In this document: in pieces, positions 26,571 through 39,100 of the stretch
Numbering within the stretch: position 1 is the stretch's first letter
Layout: each line of letters begins with the position of its first letter
Assembly: GCA_048013815.1 (NCBI GenBank)
Contig: CM106586.1
Span: 6,448,001-6,512,000, forward strand
Reading direction: 5' to 3'
DNA length: 64,000 nucleotides
Source: Setoptus koraiensis
Lineage: Eukaryota; Arthropoda
Position numbers and translations under genes: made by a program
The notes under the pieces: model-generated
Told to the model about the DNA's origin: nothing
The model's input: the letters and a program-made list of their open reading frames with translations, nothing else
The model's database searches: none

Positions 26571-28591
26571 GGTGTAGCGAAGCTTGTATGTCCTTTGTAT
26601 ATGATAAATTTACTGTTATGGTGTGAGTAGATATAAATGGTAACAATAATAACGATTGTGAGCCTCACAATCAGCTGTGATATATTTTTGTGTATTGAAT
26701 ATCTGTTATTTTAGTTTGTGATGAATGTTTTTTAGACGATACAACCACAATAATAACAACATGTGATGCATACGTAACGCAACAACACATCGATGACGAA
26801 TCCATAAGGTTACCATTGTGCGCGGCGCCCTCTCTCGCTGGTTGGGCGAGTTGCGTGTTCGCAGTGTGGACAGGGGCATGTGTGGGAGAAAGTGATTGTG
26901 CGTTGTTAACCAAAACAAACCAAACAAAGCGTCATGAGCGACACCTGTTTCTGGTGGCGAGCACTAAGAATGTAATCAAACGTGTGCTGCGCTGCAAGAA
27001 TATTGGGTGTTGCAGCATAATGGGTCCGGTGCGCCGATATTGTTGCGCCCAGCAGCGCGCAGTGCGGGCATGGCTGCTGGGCTGTCGCGTTTGGGCGTCC
27101 ACAGTGCGCATTTGGCGAGCGCGTTGGCACAAGTCGTGTGCGGGTGCGCCATTGCGCCATCGCGTCACGGTCTGGTCGTGACAGAGTGCGGGCGCACGCA
27201 GTAGCGTTGCCCGGGCGGCTTGGCAAGCGGCACACGCAACTCGGGGCGCGATCTGTGCCGCTTGGCGCGCAATTTTGCGAATAACTGTGGAATAATAATG
27301 CGGAATAATCCGGGCACCGCCGTCGCACGCACATCGCATTGCACTCTCACTCTTGCACTGTTTTTATTTTTTCTTTTTGGCTTTCGTGCGCGTCGTCGTG
27401 TGCAATGCGCGCTGTGTGCATAATGCATCGCCGCCGCCGCTGCTGTAAAGCTGCAACTGCATGGCTGCTGCTGCAGGCTGCAGCAGTGGTCGCAGCACTG
27501 GTGTAATTGGTGCAAGTGGTGCAAGCGGTGCAAGTGGTGCAGCGTGTCTGCGCGCACTCACAGCGAGAGGGTCGGGCCAAAAAGAACGCGCACAGAATAT
27601 ATCGAGCAGTTGCAGCAGCAGAGAATATCCACCAGCTCGCGAGAGTATTGTCAGTATTGTTGTCAGCCAGGCCGTGGATTGTGAGATATAAACATAACAC
27701 ACTATGTGCAGTAAATATATGGATTTATCCCCTGCCAGGCCAGCACCGTTGTTGATATTATTACGTAATTTTCTGCATCATATAAACATCGTGTGAGCAG
27801 CGACGGAGAGAGCGAGAGAGAGAGAGAGAGCGAGAGCAAACAAAAAGAATTATTGTTGTTGTTGTTGTTGTCGGTAACAACAATATGATTTTTACAAACG
27901 GCAGCAGTTTATTTGAAAAGACCGCTGAGTGAGTAAATACAGCACACATATACTACACATTCGCAAGTGGATATAACAGTGTGAGGACAAGTTGCGGCAG
28001 AACTCGAATATATCGCCAGCATCGCCACGAACCAGCGTCGCCACGAACCAGCATCGCCAAGAACCAGCATCGCCAAGAACCAGCATTAGCGTCGCCGAAA
28101 CATCCAGCCGACACCAGCGTGTTCAGACCAGCGAATAATCGAGACATTGCGACGGCGAATCATCGAATCATCGAAGCCGAGAGACGGCGAATCGTCGAAA
28201 ACGAGCGACAGCCAAATCGAGAAACCTCCGAATAGAGAGACGGCCCAATCGAGAGACGGCCCAATCAAGAAACGGACAAATAGAGAAACAGCGAATAAGC
28301 GAATAAGCGAAATTTCAAAGTTCTTCGAATTCACAGCCAGCGCAAAGAATCTGTCAACATTCAGAGTTCATTATTTATCACACAAGTGGCGCCCAGCGAA
28401 CAACAACAGTGCGTGCGTGTGTTGTGTTGTATAATAAAGTTACATAATAAAGTGTGGGCCGACAATCATTGGCCAGACCAGCAGCGACAGTGGGACCAAT
28501 CAAGAGTGGGACCGATCAAAATCCAGCGAGCCAGCAAGCAACGAAATCGAATTGAAATTAGCAGCACCACCACACGACAACAACAACAACC
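26571..28591. other. Divergent upstream region of the phosphatase and tomosyn
   Basis: Two kilobases between the minus-strand phosphatase start and the tomosyn ATG. The part near 26800-27600 is GC-rich and gives overlapping chance frames. The part from about 27960 to 28590 probably includes tomosyn 5' UTR, with a 16-bp repeat at 28018 and GAGAGACGG/GAATAAGCGAAT duplications near 28215-28310. No exon could be supported. Confidence 0.55.
28018..28081 (+). repeat. 16-bp minisatellite, 4 units
   Basis: AGCATCGCCACGAACC repeats four times in register (two CACG and two CAAG forms), about 510 bases before the tomosyn start, possibly in its 5' UTR. Confidence 0.85.
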
Positions 28592-31242
28592 ATGAAGAAG
28601 GGCGGCTTTCTGCGTACCGTCTTCGACGGGCTCCGCTCGAACCAGCCCGGCGGCCAATCGGGCCAGGGCTACTCGTCGGGCTCGGGCCAAAATCGTAGCG
28701 TCATCGATCAGTATGAGGGCCTGCTAAAGTCAAACCATTTTGCCTTGTCCACAGTGGTTAGGCATGGCTTTCCCGCTCAACCCACTGCCATTGCCTTCGA
28801 TCCCGTTCAGCGCATTGTGGCCATAGGCACCAAATCTGGCCTATTGAGAATATTCGGTAGGCCATCTGTTGATGTTCACGGTCAACACAAGCCAGAATAT
28901 GCCGTTTTACATATTAAATTTGTTGTCAATCAAGGCGCTGTGATAACTGTTACTGCCGACGATAGTATACATTTGTGGAGCTTACGCGGGCCCAATTTAG
29001 TATTGCAACTATCAACAACATCCACCAATACGTCACCATTGCCACCATTGGCCGGCGTTGTGGGTTCCTCATCGAGTCAGCACCATCATCATCAGTCTAG
29101 TAGTAGTAGTGCCACAACGCCCGCTAATGATGCAACTTCGCAACAACAACAACAAACATCTAAATTGCCAGAGATATTGCATACGCTTAAATTTCAACGC
29201 GAACACATCACTTATGTTCATCTAACACTACAATCAAAATGGTTATACATTGGAACAGAACGAGGCAATGTGCACATTATGAACGTTGAAACATTTGAAT
29301 TGTCCGGATATGTCATCAATTGGAACAAGGCTATTGAATTGTCTAGAAAGACACATCCGGGCTCCATAAGGCACATTAGCGAATGTCCGCAGGACACCAA
29401 TAAGCTGCTCATTGGCTACGAAAGTGGCTACATTGTCTTGTGGGATCTTAAAACTAGAGCGGCCGAGGGACGTTACTATAATCTGGATCAGTTACATTGG
29501 CTGTGCTGGCATTACGAGGGCAAACAATTTATGGCCGCCCACGGAGACGGTTCTCTGGTCACTTGGAACATCAGATCCAACGCCCATCCGGCGCACAAAT
29601 CTCATCCGCACGCCAAGACCGCGGGCGCCCAATCGGGCAATCAATCTGGCGATGATGGCAGCGCTGGCGGACATCACCAGCAGCCGGCACAAATGGCCTC
29701 GTCGTTTCGTGCAATGCAAACAGAATTTTACGGGCCCATCAACAAGGTGGACTGGAAGACATCGAGAAACAACGAGCAAATAGTATTGTTCTCGGGCGGT
29801 TTACCCTACGACAATTATGCCAGCACCAGCCCCCCATCGGCCATGTCGGCCCAAACGCCGTCGCCCCAGCCCCCGGCAAGCCAATCGCAACAGCTTGCTG
29901 CGCCCACCTCTCTGGCCACTACAAGTCTGTCGCCCAGTAGTCCATCGCCGTCGCCCACATCCATGACGGACGCCAGATCTCCGGCGCGTACAAGTCAACA
30001 GCAGCAGCAGCCTCATGATAGAAACTCATCGACCTCATTAACAGTAATGTACGGGCGCTCATTAACCGTTTTAGAAATGGATGACACAATAGTAGACTTT
30101 ATAACAATATGCGACAATTCTCCCTATGAGAATGACGCCTCTGAACCATTTGCAGTGATAATTTTATTAGTTAACGATCTAATCCTCATAGATTTAAATA
30201 GTCCAGGTTATCCTAGTTTTCAATCGCCCAATCCTATTAACATAAACGCGTCGCCTGTTACAAGTATACACTATTTAGCTGATTGTCCATCAGATTTAAT
30301 ACCTTCCCTATATTCAACGTCAAATAATACTGTTATGACGGGCCAACAAAGAAATCGCAAAGGTTTTAGTGATAAAGAGTGGCCCATTGACGGCGGCGAA
30401 TGGGGTCAATCAATGCAAAGCTATCCAGAGCTAGTAATAACTGGCCACGCCGATGGCAGTGTTCAATTTTGGGATATGAGCTGCGTTAATTTTGATCCAA
30501 TATCTAAAATTAAAACTTCAAAATTGTTTGACAAACCAAACAGATTGCCCAGTGGACCAAATCTTGTAATTAGCGGTGGCGCCACAACATCAAGATCATC
30601 GCCTAGTCCGTTTGGTAACAAATCTCCCGTACAACAACTACCACCGTTATCATCTAGTTCACAGTCCAGTTTACAAATAGATGCAAATAGCTCAACAATG
30701 TTATCGCCACCAAACACTAGCAATACTACCACTACTACCGATAATGCTGCTAGCCAACAATCAACAACAACAACAACAAACAGTAACATCAACAACAATG
30801 AAGACTATTACGCAATTGAACAGATTGAGTTCTGTCCATCCACTAAGCATCTATTAGTAGCGGGTGCTTGCTCACAAGTAATACAATTTAAATTAAACAG
30901 AAAAGAGGTCCAATCTGAATTGACAACAGTGATAGTTGAGCCAACATCATCGTGGTCGTCGTCTTACAATTCCGACCACATGACCACCACAACGGGCTTT
31001 GGGGTGTCGTCATTGCTACCAAATCAACAGCAGCAACAACAACAACACAATCATAAGCAACACTTTATATTGAGGCCAAAAAGTGGACATCATCGTCGCT
31101 CGACAGGTTTTCAGCCAGAACTACTCTGTTTGAGCCCGTGGATTATATCCACAGCGGCGTGTGGCCCCGAGGGCCAATCATTGACCTACTGTCAGTCGCC
31201 CTATCGAGTGACCTCGTTGGCCCTGCACACGGGACACAACTT
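28592..31242 (+). CDS. Tomosyn: Tomosyn exon 1: N-terminal WD40 propeller
   Basis: A single 2651-base exon encoding residues 1-883, ending TT before GTAAGT (phase 2). WD40-type strands include SIHLWSLRGPN, KLLIGYESGYIVLWDL, GDGSLVTWNI and VITGHADGSVQFWDM. The domain is interrupted by disordered Ser/Gln/Pro/Asn inserts at about residues 150-200, 335-375, 405-485 and 660-735. Vertebrate orthologues split the same region over many exons, so its fusion into one exon suggests extensive intron loss. Confidence 0.95.
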
Positions 31243-33143
31243 GTAAGTTTTTAACCGACTCACTCTGATTTTATGTTGCAATCAACATGACGATTATATC
31301 TATCACTATCATTGAACTATCATTGAACTATCATTGAACTAACTATCGTTGATCTGCTTCGAAATTGTTGTCGATTATCAGGCTCGCCTATTCGCATGAT
31401 AACGGTATAGTGATAGTGGACATCATCCAAAAGTGCGTCGTTATCAATGCCAGCACTAGCGAGTTGCACGGCCCCAATCACCACATTGGCCAACGTGATA
31501 TAATTCAATCGAGCGGGCCTAAATCCTCTACTAGTGGTGGTCAGTCGATACTGGGCAAGTCGCCCAAGAGAATGAGCAGTACATCGTCGTCCGCGGCTAC
31601 TATCCAAGCGACAGATTCAAGCAATATTGTCAACAGCAGCTCTAGTCAGGACAATCACAATCAAATGGATTTATTTGGCCAACAACAACGAAAATCACCT
31701 CCATTCGAACAGGTAAGTGATAACATGCGATGCAATGATATTTTGCTCACGCTACTCCGCTCAGCTGCCTCGCTTAATACCACCACGCAAAATACGCAAG
31801 CAACAAAAATATCAGAAAGAATGTGAATGAAAAAAAAATATATATATATTTATTATTGTCGACACACATTCATTCAAATACCGATGATGGCATCATCAGA
31901 TCAATTGATAGTGATGGATCAGTTGATCGTTTAATCTGCACGACAAATCGACAAAAAGAAAATTGCTACAACAACGCCCCGTCACCCTACCGTAACCCCA
32001 TATCCTGCCCACAAAGGGTGCCTTGTCCCCGAAAACCCACAACAATCTTGCGCTTAACACGCAACAATCCTTTTAGCTGGCCAGTTGGTCTGTGAAAAAC
32101 TAGTCCAGCTGAGATACGATTTTCAATGGCACTGGCCATTGTTTAATGGGTGATTTCTCAATCTAGGCGCTTTTCGATCATGTCACAACACTCTATCTAG
32201 CTACATTGTTTATCCGGCCGACATAGATACTGACAATGATATCGAGGGCCGAATCACGTGTTATCAAGTAGCACGCTTTCGAACAATAAACTCAACAGCA
32301 GAGTATGACCATAGTTAATCCACCTATATCCTGACACTGCTACTATTTTCTGAATTCTCGCTTGTGCCAAAACGCCAAAAAGACAGAAAGTATCGTTGTA
32401 ATGGGTATGGCAGCGACATTTGCATATCAATGTGGCCATACGCGCCTATTCATGAGCAGTCATCTTGGATTTTTCTTATTTGTTTTGACACTGAACTGCA
32501 CTGGTGGGGCCTCTTTTTTACATCCTGATTGTGACCTGTGATCCACCATAATAGTAACAATAATAACAATAATGATAGCAGTAAAATTGTCGCCTGCGAG
32601 CAGCGCCCAACACTCGGGCCCCAAAATTGACCGCATCAGTTATTTAACACACACAATTGTATGATCAATGGGTATTCATTATGGCTCGCCGAGTGAAATG
32701 TCACCTTGGCACACACACTGGCACTGGCACTGGCACGATCGCGGTTCCGTGAGGTCGGATATTTGCGTCGGTGCGCGATAATTTCGTCGGGCGAGACACC
32801 TTTGCCCAGTGTGTGTTGTTGCGCAATATAGGTAAAGTAATCATTTCTCGGCGGCAAAGAAATGGATAAATGCACATATAAGAAGAGTGTGGTGCGGATA
32901 TTTATAGGGAGAGCGAGTGTGCTTAGCAGCGAGTGTGTTACGCAAGCCAAGGGCAGCGTGCTATAAAGTAGAGTGGCGCCAACAACGGCGCCAACAGCAA
33001 CAACAGCGCCAACAACAGCAACAACAACAGCAACAACACAACATATCGGATCGGAAAAGAAAGAGACACACACAAATATAATATCTAGAGCGTGATATCA
33101 GTCAGTTTGACCCAATTCACGTTCGCTCACCACCAACAGCAGC

Positions 33144-33198
<55 letters not shown>

Positions 33199-36100
33199 TT
33201 TATTTATTAACCAATACACAATACAATACAATATATCCTCTGGCCCGCTGGTACACACAGTGCGTACACGTATTGTGGGGCGCTCGCGATATCCCCAGCT
33301 CGGGCCAATATCGATAGTGTGCGCGCAGCGTTGATGACACTGATCGCAAATAGTAATCACCAGTCTATCTTGCCAAGCGGAGCCTCGCCGCGCCGCGCAA
33401 AGCTGCGCCAAACCGAGCCGCGCCAATCCAAGCCGAGCCGAGCCGATTCGAGCCTAGCCGATTCGAGCCGAGCCAAGCCGATTCGAGCCAAGTCGAGCCC
33501 GGCCAGCGCAGTTTAAGAGGCCGTAATTTCTGCACGCTTCGTAGAACTCGGCTGCCCTTTGCGCTGCCATGGCTGCCAATGCCGCCACAAGTGTATAACG
33601 GGACTTTTCAAGAATTGTCGCCCGGTTGTTGGGCGCCCGTCAGGCCCGCTGCGCCCACACATTGGCCCCAACAATTGGCGCACAATTCCGGCAGCTCTCA
33701 CTCGCTGTTTGTCGGCGCAACGATTCGCTGCACCAGATAAGGCAATGAGCAAGGCAATGAGCAAGGCAATGAGAGCGAGGGAGAGAGAGAGAGAGAAATC
33801 TGGAATGCGTTCCTCGGGGGCCCCAGACAGCGGGGGCATAAAGTATAAAATATTTCCTCGTTGTTGTTGTTGTTGGCCGGTTATTATTATTATTGCTGCC
33901 GCTGCCGCTGCTGCTGCTGCTGTATACATGACGAAACAACATGATGAGTGACATGTGTATAATATTATATTATATTTGTTTATCAAATGTCACACACACA
34001 CACACACACTAGGGCGAGTTTCATAGACTGCATTACATAACTGACTGCACCAATTGCAGTTATTCGTTTGGCAATGCGCGGACAAGTCGATGCACTTGTG
34101 CCCGCCAGTGTTGCCTTTAAACTCATCTGTGTATTTGAGTGTGTGTACCAACAACTCAAATTACATAACGATTTGTGTGTTTCATTGTGTGTGTGTGTGT
34201 GTTTGTGTCCGCAGAGAGTGTGATGGATTTAATGCCAACTACTTGTGTGTGCTGGCCAAACAACAAATCCACCGACCAACCGATTTGGGTGACGCCGGTT
34301 TAGCTTATTCACGTTTATTTGCCCACTTCCAGCGACCGCGACAGCACCGCCTGCATCAACAACGACAACAATGACAACAACGACGACAGCAACAGCGACA
34401 ACAACAACGACAGCAACAGCGACAACGACAACGACAACAACAACGACAACGACAACGACGACAACAACGACAACAACAACGACGACAAAGGCAACGTGAT
34501 GAACACGGCCAGCGCGAGCCATCACGACTCATTGGGTTCCGCTGTCGGTGGCGGCCGTTGTTGTTGTTGTCGCTGGTGCAATTTGACACTTGGTGCGCAA
34601 TTTCCGAGAACAATCCAATAGAGCGCACACACCAGAAGCCCATATATATCGCATTTCTATTGTGATGGCAGCATCAACATTCATCATATTTGCTTTAGTT
34701 ATTGTCACACTCACATACAATCTTTATTCTTTTTAGTTTTCACGTTGTGTCTATGCACCAATGGAGGCACTTGCACTTGCACTTGCACACCAACAGCAGT
34801 TAGCATGCAAACAAATATCAAATCATTTAGTTTTTCAAACTCTTATCTTTTACCTTTTTGTTGATATATCCTCTCATATGCTCACATGCCCATGCCGCAC
34901 GCCGCCCGTTAACCTGCCACCAATGCCACCACTGCCACTTGCCCGCTGGCCTCACCTGTCCAACTGCCACCAACAAACGAACCCTCGCCACCCACTTTCG
35001 TGTGTGTGTGTGTGTGTTTTCAATTGTTGTTGACGTCATTGTTGGATGGTGGACACAAATATTCGCGCACGATTATGCACATATCCGCCCTTCGAACCCG
35101 ATCACCTGGCATGCACACTCTCTCGCACCGTAATGAACGAACGAACGAACGAACCAATGAAACGAACGAACGATCCAATGAAACGAACCAACGATCGGGC
35201 CCCAAACAACCAACGATCCAACGAAACGAACCAACCCACTATTACACTCGCCCGCTCGCCACTGCTAACGGCTAACGGCTGTCGCCTGTCGTCGACGCAA
35301 CACGAAAAACTATCTGACATCACGAACGCGCACCATTAACCTAGAGAAATATTGACGCGATTAAAGAGGAGGAGATGCCGCGATCGCCAGCCAGCGGCTC
35401 GTCGTCCCACAACCAGCCAAACGATCACTTGGCGGTCGTACAACAGAAAGCGGCGGCGCCGGCGGCGGGACTGCCGCCGGAACCCGTCGCGCCCACCGCG
35501 GAGGCGCCGCCCGTTTCGGAGGGCCCCATTGCGCCGCCAAGACACAAGAGACGCTCAGTGCAGATCGATGAGCTGCCGCAGCAGCAGCAGCACGCTGACC
35601 AACAAGCGCGGCATCAATTAGATCAATTGGATTTGCTGCGCCAGCACAACAGCGCTGCCGACGCCGACACCGGCAACGCCGACGCCGACGACGTGGGCCC
35701 CGATTCGCAGCGGCCCGATTCCGCCGCGTCTAATTTGAGCCAGGCTGCAACAGCCAGCGTGAGGCACAAAACTGCCGCCAGCAGTAATTATCCGCCCGTG
35801 TGTTCTCAATCTGGCAAGCTGGACCAGCTGCTAGAAGAGCAGCCGTTGTCTAGCGAAATATTGATTGAAAAAAACCAAGAGCAGCAGCAGCTCAGGTGTC
35901 TAGGTTCCTATGACAACAGCGACGCGGACGGGTCCCCTTTTCGGGAGCCTATTAGCAGTGTCGGCGGCGGCGGCAATGGAGGCGCCGCAGCGAAACAAGT
36001 GCCAATAAATGCCCCAGCCGGTGCCGCTAATAAAGACAGAGGAGGGCGCCGCGCGGACACGCCAGATAAAGTAACGCACCTGCCCCCCAACCAGCAGCAA

Positions 36101-39100
36101 CAGCAGCAGCAGCAACAACAGCAACAACTGCAGCAACAAGACACAACAAACAAGCGGATAAAAGAGGAGCCTATAAAGATGACTCGTTGCCATTCTCTGC
36201 AGGGCCAATCAATGAGCAGCGCCAATGCCGGTGCCGGCAACAGTGGCAAGCTGGGCGCCGCCAGAGTGGCCAGCATTGATTCTTGCGTTAAGAGGCCCGT
36301 AAGCGGCCCCAATGACGACACTGCAAAGAACTGGCAACAGCAGCGACAAGAAAAAGAGGGAGCCCGAGCTGTTGTGTCACAAGCAGTAGCGGAGCCGCCG
36401 GCTTCCGGCTGTCAGGGCCAGCGCCAAGGATTGCCACAGCCCACCATTATGGGAAATATCTACACCATGTTCTTGAGTAAATTCTTTGGTGAGTTTTTGT
36501 TTTTTTTTTCAAAAATATCGGCCCAACTGCTATTTATCTGCTTGAATTTAACAAACAATTGTTGTTTGTTAAACGTTCAGGCAGGCAATTTATATATGAG
36601 GCCGCACTCAAGTTGCCACTGGCACACTTGCCAGCTCACAATTGGGCCTCAAAGAGTGAGCCGATTGCGTTCGGTTTCGCCAGCGCGGCGGCCACCTATG
36701 CGTGCCAGCGCGAGTTACAACATTGAAGAGAGCGACGGAACACGACTTAGACTTGCATACATTCGGACACGAGTATGAACAAGGCAAAATGATGATAGTT
36801 GCATCTTTGTGTATCTCTTTGTAGTATTTCTGATGCTGGCCGGATAGGTGCCGCCACTACACATGCCAGAGGCCGCGCAATAATAATAATGGCGCCAAAT
36901 TATAGCCTGCGCTCGTGTCTCGCGTCGACTCGCTATCTGGCCCTCTGGTGATTAATCAGTCACTTGCACTAATTAATGATGCAGCAGCCAAAACTGCCAG
37001 CCAGCCAGCCAGCCAGCCAATCTTGGCAGTACATTTATACAACTGCAATGTTTATAACTGTTGTGCTTATAACTATCGTGCTGCTGCCATAGCTTTTGTG
37101 CGCGTCGTCGTGTTGTTTATGGCCAGCTTGGCATTGTTGTGTAATCTGGCAAGCTTGTCAGACATACGTTACGTACAATGGCGTTGCCAGAGAATGTCGG
37201 CCTAGTGCCAGCGAGCGAGCGAGAGAGAGAGATTTTGATCAAAATAATGTCGAATGGACAACAACTGACAACAGAGATAGGGCGCTGCTCGTGCCACTGA
37301 TCTAGTTACGATTGCGCATGGCCGGCCAACGAGCCAGCTAGCCGAGTTAATCGTTGTTACGCAATCAATCATTGACTCATTCGGCTTCTCACAAAAAGCG
37401 GGGCGCGCACTCTTACGCAACAACTTACGATGGATTAGATTTTTGCTCGTCTTCGTCGTCGTCGTCGCGCTGGTTGTGGCGCTAGTTGTCGTGCTGGTTG
37501 TCGTGCTGGTTGTCGCGCGGGAACGTCATCATGCGCGCCGTGAGAGTAAGCGCACGGTCGCAAGCAATTTGAATTGTTGCCGCTGCTGTCGCCCCAGACG
37601 TCGCCAGTGTCTTGCCAGAGCCAGTGTCTTGCCAGAGCCAGTGTCTAGCCAGCAAAACAATGCGCGCGAGGGGCCCCCGTTTGTCTGGTCGCAGTCGATT
37701 CGTCGGGGCACAAGCGCAGCGCCGACACAGTGCAGTGTGCGCTGTAAGAAGCCCCACAAAGCATCCAATTATAACGGCATCGTCTCCCGAGCAAAGCCAC
37801 CTTCCCCCGGCGATTGGCCCCGCCAGTTGGCCGATTGGGGCCCCTTGCGCCCTTCGCGCCTCTTGCGCGATCCGCGCCTAGCCCACATCGAGACACGGCC
37901 GGCCCACATCGAGATACGGCCGGCCCCCGCGACGCACGCGACGGCCACTAGCCACTAGCCGCGGTCACAAGCCGCGGCCCGGCGCTTAGGTGACCGGCGC
38001 CGGCCAGATAAGGCCCCTTTTTGGGCCCTTGTTGTCGTTGCTTGTCGCCGTCGTCGCCGTTGTCGCCGTTGCGGGCCCATTATGCGCCCTTATATCAGAT
38101 ATATATTATATTACTATACACACAAACAACTGGTATATCTGATATAAACACATACACATCGGCGACACGAAGCAAGTATCAACTTTCAAGGAGGCCAGCG
38201 CTGATCTACATGCGAGATTGCGCCAATGGATGGGCCCCCACTGACTGACAAAATATCTTTATTAGCAGCGAGGCGCGCCCGTGTGTGTTTACCAACTTAA
38301 TAACAGGCACGTTGTCAACATTGAGTCGCCCCATTCATTGTTTTATCTTGTTTGGGGGGGGGGGCCAGTGCGCGGCGCTATCTCTGGGCGAGATCTCGCT
38401 CGCTCGCTTGCCCGCTCGCTCGTTGTGTCACGCGCAACAATGCACACTGTGTGGACACTCTAGATACCAAACATATATACAAATGTTATGTAATGTGTGC
38501 GTGTGTATTTGTGCACAAACAAACACACACCCTCGAACAACCCGTACCCGTCGCGCTGCGCCCGCTGGACCCCGGCACCCGTTACGATGCAACCGTTATG
38601 ATGCAACCGTTATGGTGCAACCGTTATGGTGCAACCGTGACGGAATAATGTAACGGAGCGCGCATGCAAACACGTACCACTAATGAATAGTCGCCGCCGC
38701 CGCTGCTGCCGCCAACCCAATGAATAGGGCACCAGCCAACTGTTTACAATCGTGCAGCTACAACAACGGCAAGGTGTTTGTTTGGGTATTTGAGTTGTTG
38801 TCTTGCCGTTGTTGTTGCCGTTGTTGTTGCCGTTGTTGTTGCCGTTGTTGTTGCCGTTGTCGTAGCTGTTGTTGTTGTCGTTGTTGTTGCTGTTGTTGTT
38901 GCTGTTGTTGTTTGCCGTTCAGCTGGCGCTGTTTCCGACACGAGCGATTATAATAGTTTGTTTATAGGTGCCAGCTCGCTGGCCAGCAATGTTTAATTAA
39001 GGCAACGGTTGCGCAACTGCTGTCGCACACATGAATCAATGATTAGCTACTTGTTCAAGTGGTTATTGTTGTTACACTGTATATATTGTTTGTATTAAAA

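Noticed and set aside
26816-27560. Several overlapping Arg/Ala/Cys-rich frames upstream of tomosyn
   Set aside because: GC-rich stretch with open frames on both strands at once, no splice-consistent pairing and no domain.
33441-33500. Repeated GATTCGAGCC resembling a tRNA B-box
   Set aside because: No A-box or cloverleaf can be placed around any copy; it is a 15-bp tandem repeat.
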